From positions 183,174 through 247,173 of the forward strand of contig JAXRKP010000660.1 in assembly GCA_037039925.1 (NCBI GenBank): DNA of 64,000 nucleotides, written 5' to 3'. The notes below the pieces were generated by a model that did not search any database, was not told the DNA's origin, and worked only from the letters and a program-made list of their open reading frames with translations. The position numbers were made by a program, and so were the translations under genes. Below, one piece after another: positions 23,302-57,825 of the stretch (position 1 is its first letter; the number at the start of each line of letters is the position of its first letter). Origin of the DNA: Doris montereyensis (Eukaryota; Mollusca; Gastropoda; Nudibranchia; Dorididae).

Positions 23302-23356
23302 AAACAAAGATGGAATTTATGCGGCTTGATTTTTTACATGTTGAGCATCGTATCAG
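23302..23356 (+). CDS. Candidate signal-peptide exon of the Ig receptor
   Basis: In the frame required by the next exon this stretch reads RWNLCGLIFYMLSIVSG, a hydrophobic, leader-like segment, and ends in a strong donor (G then GTAAGT) in phase 1. Ig domain exon 1 starts in phase 1, so the two would join in frame. The frame has no upstream ATG before a stop. An ATG at 23310 is in another frame and would reach this one only if one base were removed. Given the indel problems elsewhere in this gene, this may be a misread base, or the start may lie in another exon. Alternative: a chance hydrophobic stretch before a GTAAGT. Confidence 0.35.
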
Positions 23357-23689
23357 GTAAGTGAAACTGACCGAAAGAAACGAAAACAGTCTGATTCCAG
23401 ACAGTGGCAGAGCTTCCCCGTGTGTGTAACATAAACAAATACCCGAGTTTACATCTAAAAAGCTAGATTCTAGAAAATAGATTGTTATTTATTGATAACA
23501 TGATGCACTTCTATCTAAACAAAAATCCCTAGATTTATGGTTACATAGTTCTTGGAATCTATCATACGAGTGAAATCTACTTTTGGAGAATAATGTTGAG
23601 ATTTTTTCTGTTTTCGAAACTTACTTTTAGACTAAATTTGATTAGATTTCTATCTTTTTTGTTAAAACCTTTTTGTCTAGATTTATTTA

Positions 23690-23795
23690 CAGCTAGATTC
23701 TCAGATGTAGATGGTACTAGATCTAGATTCTACTAGATCTAGATATTTAGATCCAGATTAGATCTCTCCATCTAGATCTATTTAAATCTATTCAG
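23690..23795. repeat. TAGATCTAGAT-rich tract
   Basis: Repeated TCTAGATCTAGA-type words within the presumed first intron. The same word is scattered through the window (8390, 8450, 60710). Confidence 0.7.
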
Positions 23796-23814
23796 TATGT
23801 ATGGCATGTTTCAC

Positions 23815-24375
23815 AAAATGGTCCATCCCCACTTCCCTCTTTTGTCAAAATGTACCTGTTATATTTCTTACAAGTGTTATATACCATGTTAAAGCTTAGA
23901 ACATGAGGATTCCAGATATATGATTTTAAGAGATAGCAAAGGACTATGAGGCGAGTAAATTAGCTTTTAAAAGTCATTTTTCATTTTTCAGTCATCACCA
24001 TTTCCCTCTCTTGTCAAAATATACATGTTATATTTTTTACAAACTTTGTTATATAGGGACTGTTAAATAGAACATGAGGAAGTTCTAAGGTAGCAAAAAC
24101 CAATGCCAGTGACTGTGAAAATTTAGGTACAAAGTCACATTGTAATGAACTTGAAAGTCCTTGGGTCCATCTGGTTTGGAGAGTTTCCTGAAGTTCTCAA
24201 TAAGATGTGAAGTCTGTGTTTTGGTTTCCCCAGGTGCCTTAACCGTTTATTTATCGTGTGGATGATGAAAATGAAAACCATGCCTTTTGGGTAAAATCTG
24301 ATTTGGAGAGTTGCCCTGACTTTTCTTATAATTTTAACTGAGGAGTTCTCAATAAGATGTGAAGTCTGTGTTTGT
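23815..24375. repeat. Two overlapping diverged duplications
   Basis: TTTCCCTCTCTTGTCAAAATA with ACATGTTATATTTTTTACAA (24001) repeats the sequence at 23830-23880. TTCTCAATAAGATGTGAAGTCTGTG occurs at about 24197 and 24346 (first 20 bases given: TTCTCAATAAGATGTGAAGT). Confidence 0.75.
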
Positions 24376-25395
<1,020 letters not shown>

Positions 25396-25918
25396 GTGGT
25401 GAGATACAAAAGCTGTTATTATATGCCAAAAAGACAACTTGAGAAAATCATGTGTTTCCTCCTTAGTTCTAAATGGAGTTCAATCAATTTCATTTTCATG
25501 TTTAGGGCAGAATTATAATAGGATATGGTCAGTTTTGAACAAAAATGATTTCATCAGAAGAAAACGCTTCTTTCATAATCCAAGACGGTGAAACAACTCA
25601 CAATATATATGTGAAAATGGCGCATAGCAGGTTTTGCATGTCAACCCTTCATATATAAAAATGATATTATATTATAATGTTGTAGTATTTGATAAGTATG
25701 TCCATAATACTGACTAGTCATGTCGCATTTTGGCATAGAGCGCCGTTCTGATAAGTTTTCTCTTTTCCCCCAAACTGCAAACTGGCAGCTCTATCTATGT
25801 TTAATACAGATTAGGATAGGTATTGGGCAGGCGTGCATTTGCTGTAGGTGGATCCTATCCTACATAATATATATGGCTATCTTTGTCTTCATTTTTCTCT
25901 CATTTTGTCTTTCCACAG

Positions 25919-47790
<21,872 letters not shown>

Positions 47791-48224
47791 AAGACAGCCG
47801 CGGAGCCCCCCCAAAAAAAGCAAACCTCTATACAAAAGAGGGGTCGGGTCACAAAGGGCACGAAAAGAAAAGCATGGCTCACGGCAAGTGTGCGACTCGT
47901 AACGTTTTTGATATGAACCTGGCCGGCCCGACAAAACTTTTTTTAAAAATCACCAAAAGGAAAGTATAAGAAAACTGCTGTAAAAATCCCACATTGAGAA
48001 TCAAAATGTTCATCATCACCACCCACCCACCCACCCACCTGTAACAACTATTTGATTAATTTATTGCAAATTTTACATGCATAACATACATACGTACATT
48101 GCATATACGCATCAGGCGATGAGTTTTGATGTTTTATGCGTCGAGCACGACGGCATGGAAGTGATTCCGAAAAAGTCTTGTCAACTGTTTTATGATAATA
48201 AGAAATTCTTCTTTTCTTTTTTTT
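47791..48224 (+). other. Probable 3' UTR of the receptor
   Basis: Sequence right after the stop. I see no AATAAA here; the first one on the + strand that I find is at 49601-49606, inside a dispersed element. (CCCA)n lies at 48018-48037. Confidence 0.45.
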
Positions 48225-48400
48225 TTTTTTTCTTTCGGGGTGGGCGGTTGGTGGGTGCCGCTGGTAGGTCCTACTTCTTTTCTTTCACTCTTTCACGCGT
48301 GTGTGTGTGTGTGTGTATTTTTTATATTTTGCTGGTTTCCGCTTATTGATTCGCCCCGAGTCCACCGTGTATTGTGGATGGTGTGAATGGCAATGAGGCG
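48225..48400 (+). repeat. Dispersed GGTAGGTCC element with (GT)n inside
   Basis: GGGCGGTTGGTGGGTGCCGC, TGGTAGGTCCTACTTCTT and a GT run at 48299-48316 replacing the middle, then GATTCGCCCCGAGTCCACCG and GGCAATGAGGCGA. Confidence 0.8.
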
Positions 48401-48424
48401 ACCGGAAACGTCTCCCCGCGTCGA

Positions 48425-48507
48425 GCTGCCTGTCTGCCAACTGTGAGGTCATGGGTCTGAGTCCCGGTATGGCGTTTGTTGTTGTTGTTGTTGTTGTTGT
48501 TATGAAA
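48425..48507 (+). repeat. tRNA-like fragment and (GTT)n
   Basis: GAGGTCATGGGTCTGAGTCC is B-box-like. It is followed by a (GTT)n run at 48476-48500, a common SINE tail. Confidence 0.5.
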
Positions 48508-48594
48508 GACTTATGTCGTTGTTCTTCTAGGTCAAGCCACACCAAAGCATTCCCATGGTCTTAAACAGTTGTTTGTGACCGTAACAATCTTTCC

Positions 48595-48895
48595 TGTAAC
48601 GTGTGTTGCGGGGTGATACGCGTTCCCGGGGTGGTACGTGTTCTTGGGATGATACGTGTGTGTTCTTCCTGGGATGATGCATATGTTCTTCCTGGGATGA
48701 TACACGTTCCCGGGGTGGTACATGTTCTCGGGATGATACGTGTTCTTCCTGGGATGATACACGTTCCCGGGGTAGTACGTGTTTTCGGGATGATAGGTGT
48801 TCTTCCTGGGATGATACGTGTTCCCGGGAGGGTACGTGTTCCCGGGAAGATATGTGTTCCTGGGATGGTATGTGTTCCCATGATGGTACGATATT
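48595..48895. repeat. GATACGTGTTCC minisatellite
   Basis: About fourteen units of 17-24 bp with GGGATGATACGTGTTC, CCGGGGTGGTACGTGTTC and TTCCT variants. A GC-rich array compared with its flanks. Confidence 0.9.
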
Positions 48896-49075
48896 TGATA
48901 CAAACATAAACAGCTGATGCTCTGTTTCCTTTTCTTGAAAAAAAAATGTAATTAATTTTTTGTTATGAAAAATTTAATCATCGATTTTGCTATTTGCTGT
49001 GTGTACACGACGTGCAGTTTTTGTGGTGAGTTTGTTCCCGTTTGTCTGTTGTGCTGCTTGTCATTTCTTTAGGAA

Positions 49076-49200
49076 TAGGTGTGTGGGGGTGGGTGTTGCT
49101 GATAGATCTGACTTCTTTCCTTTTACGCTTATCTTTCGTCTTGCTGTTTCCTCTTTTATTCACCCTGAGATCACCACATATGTTTCAATGAAACAAAAGT
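49076..49200 (+). repeat. Dispersed GGTAGGTCC element
   Basis: GGTGTTGCTGATAGATCTGA, TCTTTCGTCTTGCTGTTTCC, CACCCTGAGATCACCACATA and GTTTCAATGAAACAAA in order. Confidence 0.85.
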
Positions 49201-49469
49201 AGTGTTGGGAAGGTTTAGTCATTTCCTGTCTCTCTATGTGGCTGTTTCCAGCTGTTGTCTTGAAAGGATAATTATGGATATGTAATATATTTCATTCTAA
49301 ATACACATATGTAAACAGACACACGTACGCTATGAAACGCATCGTGTATATATATATATGTATGCATGTCTTACTCTTATGAGCTTTTTTGTTTGTTTAA
49401 AAAAAAAACAGAAAACAAAACTTTTCTTGCCATTTATGTTTGCCTTTGCGGTGAACGGTTTTGTGTGTG

Positions 49470-49620
49470 CGGTTGGCTGGTTGGCTGCTCCTACTTCTTC
49501 TCTTTCACTCCTTTGCTTATATCTTTCATCTTGCCGTTATTTCTTAATCCACCCCGAGACCACCGCATACGGTGATGGCTGGGGGGGTAAATTCCATTCA
49601 AATAAACCATATGTACAAAG
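49470..49620 (+). repeat. Dispersed GGTAGGTCC element
   Basis: GGTTGGCTGGTTGGCTGCTC, TATCTTTCATCTTGCCGTTA, CACCCCGAGACCACCGCATA and AATTCCATTCAAATAAAC in order. It contains an AATAAA at 49601. Confidence 0.85.
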
Positions 49621-49737
49621 TGTCTGTGCCTGTGTCCGTGTCTTCTAGATCCACCCTCCACGACATTTTTCTCTTTCACTTCCAGATTTTTTTTCTTCTT
49701 CCAAACAGGTTAGCTGTTTGAAATACATTGATATAAG

Positions 49738-50235
49738 CAGGGTTCCCACTCATCTTTGAAAATTGAAAAAGTCTTGGAATTTGGTGGGAAGAAATTAACT
49801 TGGAAATGTCTTGGAATTTTTTAAATTCCATTAAAGTCTTGGAAAAATCTTGGAATTTCTATGAAATATTGCGATCATATTTTTTCCATATCTGGACGAG
49901 ATTTCACACAGGGCATAACTGATGTGGCCATTTAGTGATGCTGTTCTCTGCCTTTATTCGTCTCCTGAACAACTGGGCTATTAATTTTTCAGACATTATC
50001 AGACCTGCCATTTTACCATTCAAGCATAATGTCTTTTTGAGAATTTGTCTATATTTACGATTTTACCTTTAGTTCTACGTTTGGTGCACTTTCGCCCCGA
50101 ATTCACATCGTTCGTTAAAGCCCGTACAGGCTATACATTTCTGCTCTTCCTCCCTTGGAAAATTTGATTTTTGCATGGAAAAATCTTGAACAAACTCTTG
50201 GAGTTTTTTTCGTCTGAAAATGAGTGGGAACCCTG
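49738..50235. mobile_element. hAT-like MITE, 498 bp
   Basis: Terminal inverted repeats CAGGGTTCCCACTCAT (left) and ATGAGTGGGAACCCTG (right), extended by TTTGAAAA / TCTGAAAAT. The CAGGG start fits the hAT pattern (CAGxG). Flanks ATATAAG (left) and TATATTAAG (right) fit an 8-bp target duplication if one T is missing at the left. The inside is AT-rich and non-coding, with repeated TCTTGGAATTT words. Confidence 0.85.
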
Positions 50236-51178
50236 TATATTAAGGAAACCAAGAACAACCCCAATATAATGCTAGACACAATATATAGATGGAATGGGAA
50301 GAGAGATCTCAGCCAGACAATTATCAATTATATATTTATTACACTCACAGCTGCCAACCAGGACGTGAAAAGCATTTTTTTTGTTTGTTTTTGTTTTTTT
50401 TGTTTTTTGGCTCTTGAGTCTGTAAGTCGATATTTACCTTTGAAAAGTATGTTTTTAGAGGGTTAACCGGTATTTTTAAAAAGAATCCCAATGTTGATGG
50501 TAGAGACGGACTGAGAAATCTGGATGAAATTCCGGGAAATCTCTTTCTGAGATCTTTTAAAAAAACCACACAAAAACAAACCACATGTCGGTTTGGCCAG
50601 ACAGGTTGACCATTTCTTTTTATTGTGTTCCTTAAAGGGTGTTAATTCAATTTATAGTATCCATGATTTCTGGAATATTAAAGTTAAGTTTTGCCAGTTA
50701 GAATCACGTTTAGGCCAAAATCTTGTTTAGAATTTTAAAAACTATTTTTAAAGGTTGGCAGCTATGTGCACCTGTATATCTTGTCAAAAAGGCTACCGAA
50801 TCCCACAAATTCGTATGGAATTGTATTTGGAATAATAATTAATGCATACTCGTTTCATCATTCTCATTTTGACTTTCGCTATTAATGGTCCTAAAATAAA
50901 GGCAGCAATGTTTATGTAGATTGTGAATGATATCAATTTTGTGTTTTCAAAAAAAAACAACCCACGTCAAGACAATGTTGTAACACAAGCAGATGCTAAA
51001 TACAAACTTTTCCTTTTTTCCCCCTTTTTTTCCCCCAACAACATTATTCCCCTGCCGATTCAAAAGCAAGTACATGTGTTGTTGTTATTATTATACCAAA
51101 AAAATGTTAACGGTTTGAATTTGAGTGCATGGGGTTGTTGAAGAAATCCTTCAACTGGGGGCACGAAAGTTGTTGTTT
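50236..51178. other. Unassigned sequence with a minor dispersed repeat
   Basis: 50410-50490 resembles 33550-33630. Otherwise nothing is recognised. Confidence 0.4.
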
Positions 51179-51598
51179 TTTTTTGGGGGGGGGGGGGGGA
51201 TTCTGTTGTTTTCTCTTTCTTTCTTTCTTTCTTTTCTTTTTCTTTTCTCTCTTCTATTTCTTCTTTCGTTTTCATTTTAATTAGCTAGGGTTAAATTTTG
51301 TTATTGTAAAAAGGAAAAAAAATTGTTTAGTATCATACGCTTGTTGTTTTTTCTTCTTCTCTGTCATGGATTTTTTGGTTGCCTTTGTCAATCGTGCCAC
51401 ACACACACACACACACACACATTGAAGTGATTTTGAATTTATAATCGTTTCGGAGGTCATGATAACAAATTTTTTCCTGTTAAAAAAAAATGTCGTCAAT
51501 AGTGTTAATGTGCCACGGCCACAGCTCATTTTTCAGCTCTGGGTGTGTATGTGTGCGCGTGTGTGTGTGTGTATGTGTGCGCGTGTGTGTGTACAGAC
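51179..51598. repeat. Cluster of simple repeats (G, CTTT, CA, GT)
   Basis: T then G run at 51173-51199, CTTT-rich 51212-51270, (CA)n 51399-51420, (GT)n with GC interruptions 51542-51592. Confidence 0.9.
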
Positions 51599-51904
51599 AC
51601 ATTGATTGTATAACAAAAGGACACCTATATTCAGAGACAATTTTCAATTTTTCAAACCCTTGTTATGTCTCTGTTTGGCGACGGCTCACAGATCTCAAAA
51701 GTTAGGTATGGAGTGAAGTGGTTTTCAGTTTGAGTTAGTATGTATATATATATTTTTTTTAATTTGTCATTAGTTCCTTTCTTCTATTCTTTTTCTTTCC
51801 GTTTTTGTTTTTTGTTTGTATTTTCGTGTGTATTTATTGAGTGTTTGTTTTGATAAGTTCATGTATAAGGCATAAGAATATGTTTACTACTTCTTCCGTC
51901 ATGA
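51599..51904. other. Unassigned sequence
   Basis: T-rich, nothing recognised. Confidence 0.5.
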
Positions 51905-52060
51905 TTTGGAGACAGACAGAGAGAGAGAGAGAGAAAGAGATGGAGAGACACAGAGAGAAAGAGAGAGAGAAAGAGATGGAGAGACACAGAGAGAAAGAGA
52001 GAGAGAGAGAGAAAGAGATGGAGAGACACAGATAGAAAGAGAGAGAGACAGAGAGAGAAA
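51905..52060. repeat. GA-rich minisatellite, ~42 bp
   Basis: Three to four units with GAGAAAGAGATGGAGAGACA and CAGAGAGAAAGAGA. Confidence 0.9.
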
Positions 52061-53315
52061 ACGAACAAAAAAACAAAGGCTTTACTGTGTATATAATGTT
52101 TGTTTTTCTTGTTAAAATTTCTGATTGACATTTGACTGATTTCCCTATTGTCCGATTTCCCCATTGTCCTGCTACGGGCTTAGCACACACACACACATGC
52201 CCACCCCCACCCTGAATGTCATTCATGACCTTTGCATGCCCCTTTCCCCCCATGAGTTGATGAATTAACCCATCGTGTGCTATTGTAGAAATAATGAGCT
52301 TTTCTTAACATTGCAAGTGACTTGATCCACTAGAAATATCTTTTGGCGTCGCACGAAAAAAAAGGAGTGTGTTTTTGTTGTTTTGTGGGTGGTTTTTTGT
52401 ATTTGTTTATTGTTCTTTTTTCTCCCTGTAAATTTCACACCCATATTCTAGGATGAGCATGTTTATTTTGCTCTTTTCTCAACATCATCGTCGCCGTCGT
52501 AATCATCATCATCATCATCACCATCATTATTTCCCTTAAATTACACTTTGTACCTGTGGAGGCTAAAAAAAGGCAATTCTTGATACAGCCAGTCAGCACC
52601 TTGTTGTGCCGGCCGGGTGGTTGTTATATATAAGTTGCTGGCATTGGATTTACTGTCGTTTTCACTGGAAATTCTGCACAGATTTCCCGTGTTTGTCGCC
52701 ATGTATTTTCATTTCTCTTTTTTTTTCTTTTTTCTTTTCTATTTGTCTTTTATGTTCTCGCTCATTTTATTATTATTTTTAAACAGCTTTTTGTGGTATT
52801 TTTTCTTTTATTCTAGAAATTATCAATATATTAATTATAGGAGCTATTTTTTTTTAGTCGGTTTGTTTGTGTTATGTTTGGGGGGGGGGTTGTGATGATA
52901 ATGTCATAATAGGATGGCGTTTCATTTCGCTTTGAAATGACAATCAGACAGGATTGTTTGTCTCTTTTCATCTTTTTACGTCCATTCATTCATTATTAAC
53001 TCAAGGTGTGTGTGTGTGTGCGTGTGTGAGTATGTGTGAGTTTATCATGGACGTATCTCTTCTTAAAAGAATTTTTTTTTTTATAAAGTGTTTTAAAAAA
53101 CACCAACATGCAAATGCCTTGGGGGATCATTATTTCTATATCTATCATAATCTATGTATTATATATCAGGTTTGGTTGGGGGGGGGGGGGTTCCATTTTC
53201 ATTTTGGTGACATAGTTTGGCTTTGTATCAATCGAGCATGATCACAGATCTTATCATGAATAACAAGCCCATGAAGTACTTAATGCGTTATGTAATATTT
53301 ATAATGATACATTGG

Positions 53316-53319
<4 letters not shown>
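52061..53319. other. Unassigned T-rich sequence with small simple repeats
   Basis: (ATC)n at 52502-52530, (GT)n near 53006-53040 and G runs at 52880 and 53178. No gene is recognised. Confidence 0.5.

Positions 53320-53366
<47 letters not shown>
53320..53366. repeat. (AT)n microsatellite
   Basis: About 20 AT units. Confidence 0.97.
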
Positions 53367-53368
<2 letters not shown>

Positions 53369-53709
53369 TTATTTACACGTACGTAATGATATGTGGGGTT
53401 TTGTATTTTCAAGCTTTGGCCATGTATGCAGATTTTATTGCGTCCTTTATGGGGTTTTTGTTTTAAAATGCATCTATTCAAACTTTGGGTTTCTTTTCAC
53501 ATGTTATTTTATTTTGTTTTGTTTATAAACCTTGTAGATAACATGTTTGAATTTAGCTTGACTTGTATGTAGTGTCACTCCTGTGAAACAAAACCAAAAC
53601 AACCAATTAAATGACCCCAACGACCTCTAAAAACAAAATTTAAGGTTTAATAACAAACAGAAAAAGAAAGAAAATCGCAACTCAGAACCCAGAAACCTTA
53701 TTTTGACTC

Positions 53710-54150
53710 GATGAGAGGAGAAGAACTAAATAAATTAATGAGCGGAGAACTATATAACGTACTGAGAGAACTAAATAACGCGATGAGAGGAGAAATAAAT
53801 AACGTAATGAGAGGAGAACTATATTACATAATGAGAGGAGAAATAAATAACGTAATGAGCGGAGAACTATATTACATAATGAGAGGAGAAATAAATAACG
53901 TAATGAGCTGAGAACTATATTACATAATGAGAGGAGAACTAAATAACATAAGGAGAGGAGAACTAAATAACGTAAGGAGAGGAGAACTAAATAACGAAGG
54001 CGAGGAGAACTAAATAACGTAAGGAGAGGGGAACTAAATAACGTAAGAGAGAGGAGAACTAAATAACGTAAGGAGAGGAGAACTAAATAACGCAATGAGA
54101 GAACTAAATAACGTAATGAAAGGAGGACGAAATAACGTAAGGAGAGGGAG
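53710..54150. repeat. 24-bp minisatellite
   Basis: About eighteen units of GAGAGGAGAACTAAATAACG plus TAAG or TAAT. A subset reads TATATTACATAATG, giving a 48-bp higher-order unit at 53810-53930. Confidence 0.92.
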
Positions 54151-54432
54151 CAAGAGATTGATACATTTATAATATATAATATAGCAATTAAAGTCTATGA
54201 ATTTATAGTCGGCAATGAAAATTACGTTGTTTACATCTCTGTTATTATCATCATCATCTGTAGATCAATGTGTGCATCAAGAACACTGCAAGACAATTTT
54301 GTCTCAAATTACAGGACCGAGATTTATTTTTTTAAAAACTTATTAATTTTGACCTCTTTTTTTGTTGTTGTTGTTGTTGAAAGTTGGCAGGTCTGTAGAC
54401 TGGAATTTATCTAAAGTGTGTTGATGATTATA
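54151..54432. other. Unassigned sequence
   Basis: AT-rich with a GTTGTTGTT run at 54364. Confidence 0.5.
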
Positions 54433-54622
54433 CAGTAGTCGCTGGATAAAAAGCACACTTCATAAAAGCACATTGTGCATGAACACATGCCTACATCTGC
54501 ATAGCGAATTGTTACTATATAATAATAATAAAAGTGTTCTCATAAACACACGGTATGCATAAAATTAAAAGCACGCTTTTTTTCCTGCGCCCAACGGGCG
54601 TGCGTTTATCCAGCGACTACTG
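54433..54622. mobile_element. Tc1/mariner-type MITE, 190 bp, with TA duplication
   Basis: Inverted ends CAGTAGTCGCTGGATAAA and TTTATCCAGCGACTACTG, 18 bp and perfect, flanked on both sides by TA (54431-54432, 54623-54624). A TA target and CAGT start fit the Tc1/mariner/pogo group. The body has tandem AAGCACA-type words and no coding capacity. Confidence 0.92.
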
Positions 54623-54624
54623 TA

Positions 54625-55088
54625 ATATGTGAGCTAAGATTCAGATTTTGATATACAACAAAAACACAAAAAAGCACCAAAGCACCAGCGCTGTTATCCC
54701 CCATCCCTATTTTGTTTTAATGTTAAAAAAAAATTCTGTCCTTGCTACGTTTTAGCACCTTGGTAATGGTTGAGGCAAGCGTTGACTTTTTCAGGGTTCT
54801 GGAAATGCAGGGACTTGTCATCGTGCTTGTTTTTTTTTGTTTGTTTTTGTATATATATAAAAAAATCGGTGGAGAAAAATCAAATGACGATACGCTTTGA
54901 TTGATATTATTATTGCTATATTATTATTACTATTTGCATCATTGACATTTGTTATGTATGGACATTGGCGGTGGCTTTTCGTTATTAGAGTCTTATCTGA
55001 TCACCGCGGTGGGTGGTTTGTTGTGATGTAGTAGTTTTTATTTTTATTAGCTCCTTTCCATCATTTGAATCAATGTGGCAGGTTGTGA
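54625..55088. other. Unassigned sequence
   Basis: AT-rich, nothing recognised. Confidence 0.5.
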
Positions 55089-55153
55089 TCTTTTTTTTTT
55101 TCTTTTCTTTTTTTCTTTTTTCTTTTCTATTTTTTTCTTTTTCTTTTCTATTT

Positions 55154-55186
<33 letters not shown>

Positions 55187-55235
55187 CATTTCTTTTCTTT
55201 TCTTTCTTTTCTTTTCTTTTCTTCTTTTCTTCAGC
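55089..55235. repeat. Polypyrimidine (TTTTC)n tract
   Basis: Irregular T-runs separated by single C. Phe/Ser frames through it are not genes. Confidence 0.95.
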
Positions 55236-55805
55236 TTCATCTTTTAAACCTTCGGCATGCACTGTCATTTTGATATTGTTTACAAGGCAAGCTTTTCATT
55301 GGAATTGCAACTATCGATAATACGATAGTTTGATATATATATATATAAATATAAATATAAATATATAAATGTTCCACATGGTCAAAAATTAGACGTTAGC
55401 CGTGGGTTTAAATTAAAAAAACGGAAGCACGTAGGCGGGACTGATGATATCCTACAGATTTCACCGTTTCACATTTCACCCTTTGCCGGAATCAAGTGAC
55501 CTTTCGTTTTGTTAACGAGTAAATATGATGACACTTCACCTATGCCCAGATCGGAACAAGCAGCTCTGATGATGATAAATTTTCATATATTCCAATGGGA
55601 TCTGTTGGGTTATTTTTTTTTGTTTTTGGATTTTTTTTCTTTTCGTTTAGGGGATGGGGTCCAACAAGGAGGGGGGGGGGTGCAGGTTTGTTTTTCTTTA
55701 AATTTTAAAAATCAGCCCACCGCCGCATTCAATGTGTCATCTGTTTGTGCCTGGGTGATACTGCCGTTACACACTGTCAGTGTCACTGCTTCCCTGCTAG
55801 CTATA
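55236..55805. other. Unassigned sequence
   Basis: Includes a short ATAAAT repeat at 55335-55370 and a G run at 55672. Confidence 0.5.
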
Positions 55806-55865
55806 GAATTCTGGATACACTCCAGCTCTATGGGCCGGGCCACGGTAGTGTTAAAGGAACTTTGC
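55806..55865 (+). repeat. SINE-1 3' end
   Basis: GGATACACTCCAGCTCTATG, GGCC, and TGTTAAAGGAACTTTGC are the complement of the 30711-30780 copy. Confidence 0.75.
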
Positions 55866-57825
55866 TTGACACCACACATTCCCTGCTATTTCCAACTGAT
55901 ATTTCAGACTAGGTTGTGACTGTAAGTTGTTTTGGGGGCTTTTTGTTTCCCCATGATCCCTGTAGCTTTTTGCTATGTGCCGTTATATTTTTCTGGCTCT
56001 CACTCTCATATCAACAACACGGGTTATGGTACTTGAGCTTTTTAAAATTTTTTAAAATTTTTCTCTTTATATAATGTGACTTTTGAAATGTGTTTAAAAA
56101 AATTAATTTTTTTACTAGTAGGCAGTTGTATCGGCATGCACTCTCTCTCTCTCACGTACACACACACACACACACACACATATGTAGAACATTACACTCG
56201 ACTAGCTAATCAAAAGATTTTCAGAGTTTTGGAACTTTGTGCTGTTTCTCTCTTTACAAATCCTGAAATGCAAGATATAGAAAAGAGAGAGAGAGAGAAT
56301 ATTTCTCTCGATTGGAGAGACTAGAAAAGAGATAACTGTTTTTTTTAAACAGCAAATTTTTTTTTTACATTTGTTTCACAAGATGAATTGATAAACACAT
56401 CAACAACAACAACAACAACAACAAACATTTTTATGAGGGAGTTCCTCCTGAAATTGTTCAAGACCAGTTTACATTTTTCTACGATGAAATGCTTATAAAC
56501 ATTTGTACTTTCTTACTAGCATTCCTATTCCTAGAAGTAGGGCTTGAACACCCAAAATGACTTTGTGCCTGATGCTTTTTCCTTTCACTCTATTGATAGG
56601 AACAAGAAGAGCATACAAAATTTGTCCGTATTGCAAAATTATCATTTTTTAAATTACGTTTTTTTCTTGTCTTTTTTCGTCAGTCAAATGTATATATTTG
56701 AGTTTTTAAGAGCTGTGAAATTAGTTTTTTGATTTGGTTTGGTTTTATTTTGGTTCTGGGTTGATTTTTATTTTTATTTTTTTATTTTTTTCTTCATGAA
56801 AATTATATCGACCTTACTCAACGGTTGTGTTTACCGATTCGTGAATCGGGAAACATTTGTTGTGAAATAATAAAACATTCCTTTTTGGGCATTTTCCAAC
56901 GATATAAGCAATGACCTTCTTCCGGAGACGTAGACGTCCGAAACCGTAATTTGATCTTGTTTTAATCAAATACAAGCCTTACTACATGAAAAATGTCCAT
57001 CTCTTTTATACACTCAAATAATGGCTTATTTTTTATGTCGGATGTTTACATACTGTAATTATTAATGACAGCGTTTAATCTCTTTTTTTTTTTTGATAGA
57101 TGATATTGAGATCTATGTCTAAGCATACATACAGGATGGTGAGTTTGTTTTTCCAAGACATTCCCGGGGTGGAGTTTTTTTTAGTAATATAGGAGTACCA
57201 ACCTGGAAATAAAATCAACATAACAATCTTCACAATGTTCATGCACAAACCTAGGTTGCATTGCCTGCAGCTTAGAATTTTTGCTCTTTGACAGCAGACA
57301 CGTATACTGCAGCTTAGAATTGCTCTTTGACAGCAGACACGTATATATAAATACATAATTTGAGAAAATGTTTTATTATATTGGTTAGGGTTTGGGGGGG
57401 GGGGGGGGGGTGTTGGAATGTGTTGTATTGTTCAATGTATGTAACTAGGCAATGCTTAGACTAAGTGTGTAGCACACGCTGATGTGGTAGTTGCTCATCA
57501 TTGTGGCTGTGGTTTGTAAGGAACAACTGATGAGAACCCTTACTGAAACAAAACAGTCCTGTGGTCCCCCAAAAAAAAATAATAATAAAAAAAAAGTGTG
57601 TATCCCGCTTTAAAGAAAATGTTCTGCTGTTGTTAAATCTCCACAGAAACTTGTCAAAACACGTGCTTGCGGCGTGTTTGTTTGTTTGTTTGTCGTGAGT
57701 CAAGAGCGGAACAGTGTGTTCACATGTCTCTGACAATTCTGATATCAAATCGCATTTTTCAAATCTGCGATAATTGGATTGAGGGTGTTTTTCGTTGTTG
57801 TTGTTGTCTTTTTACATTCAGAGAA
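55866..57825. other. Unassigned sequence with small repeats
   Basis: (CA)n at 56157-56181, (CAA)n at 56400-56425, a duplicated AGCTTAGAATT...CAGCAGACACGTATA segment at 57271-57345, and a G run at 57392-57410. No gene is recognised. Confidence 0.5.

Noticed and set aside
53711..54095. Frames on both strands at 53.7-54.1 kb
   Set aside because: They are translations of the 24-bp minisatellite.
57518..57560. Possible hammerhead ribozyme: CTGATGAG, GAAAC and GTC in order
   Set aside because: Stems I and II do not pair well and stem III would be one or two pairs. Core words alone are expected by chance.
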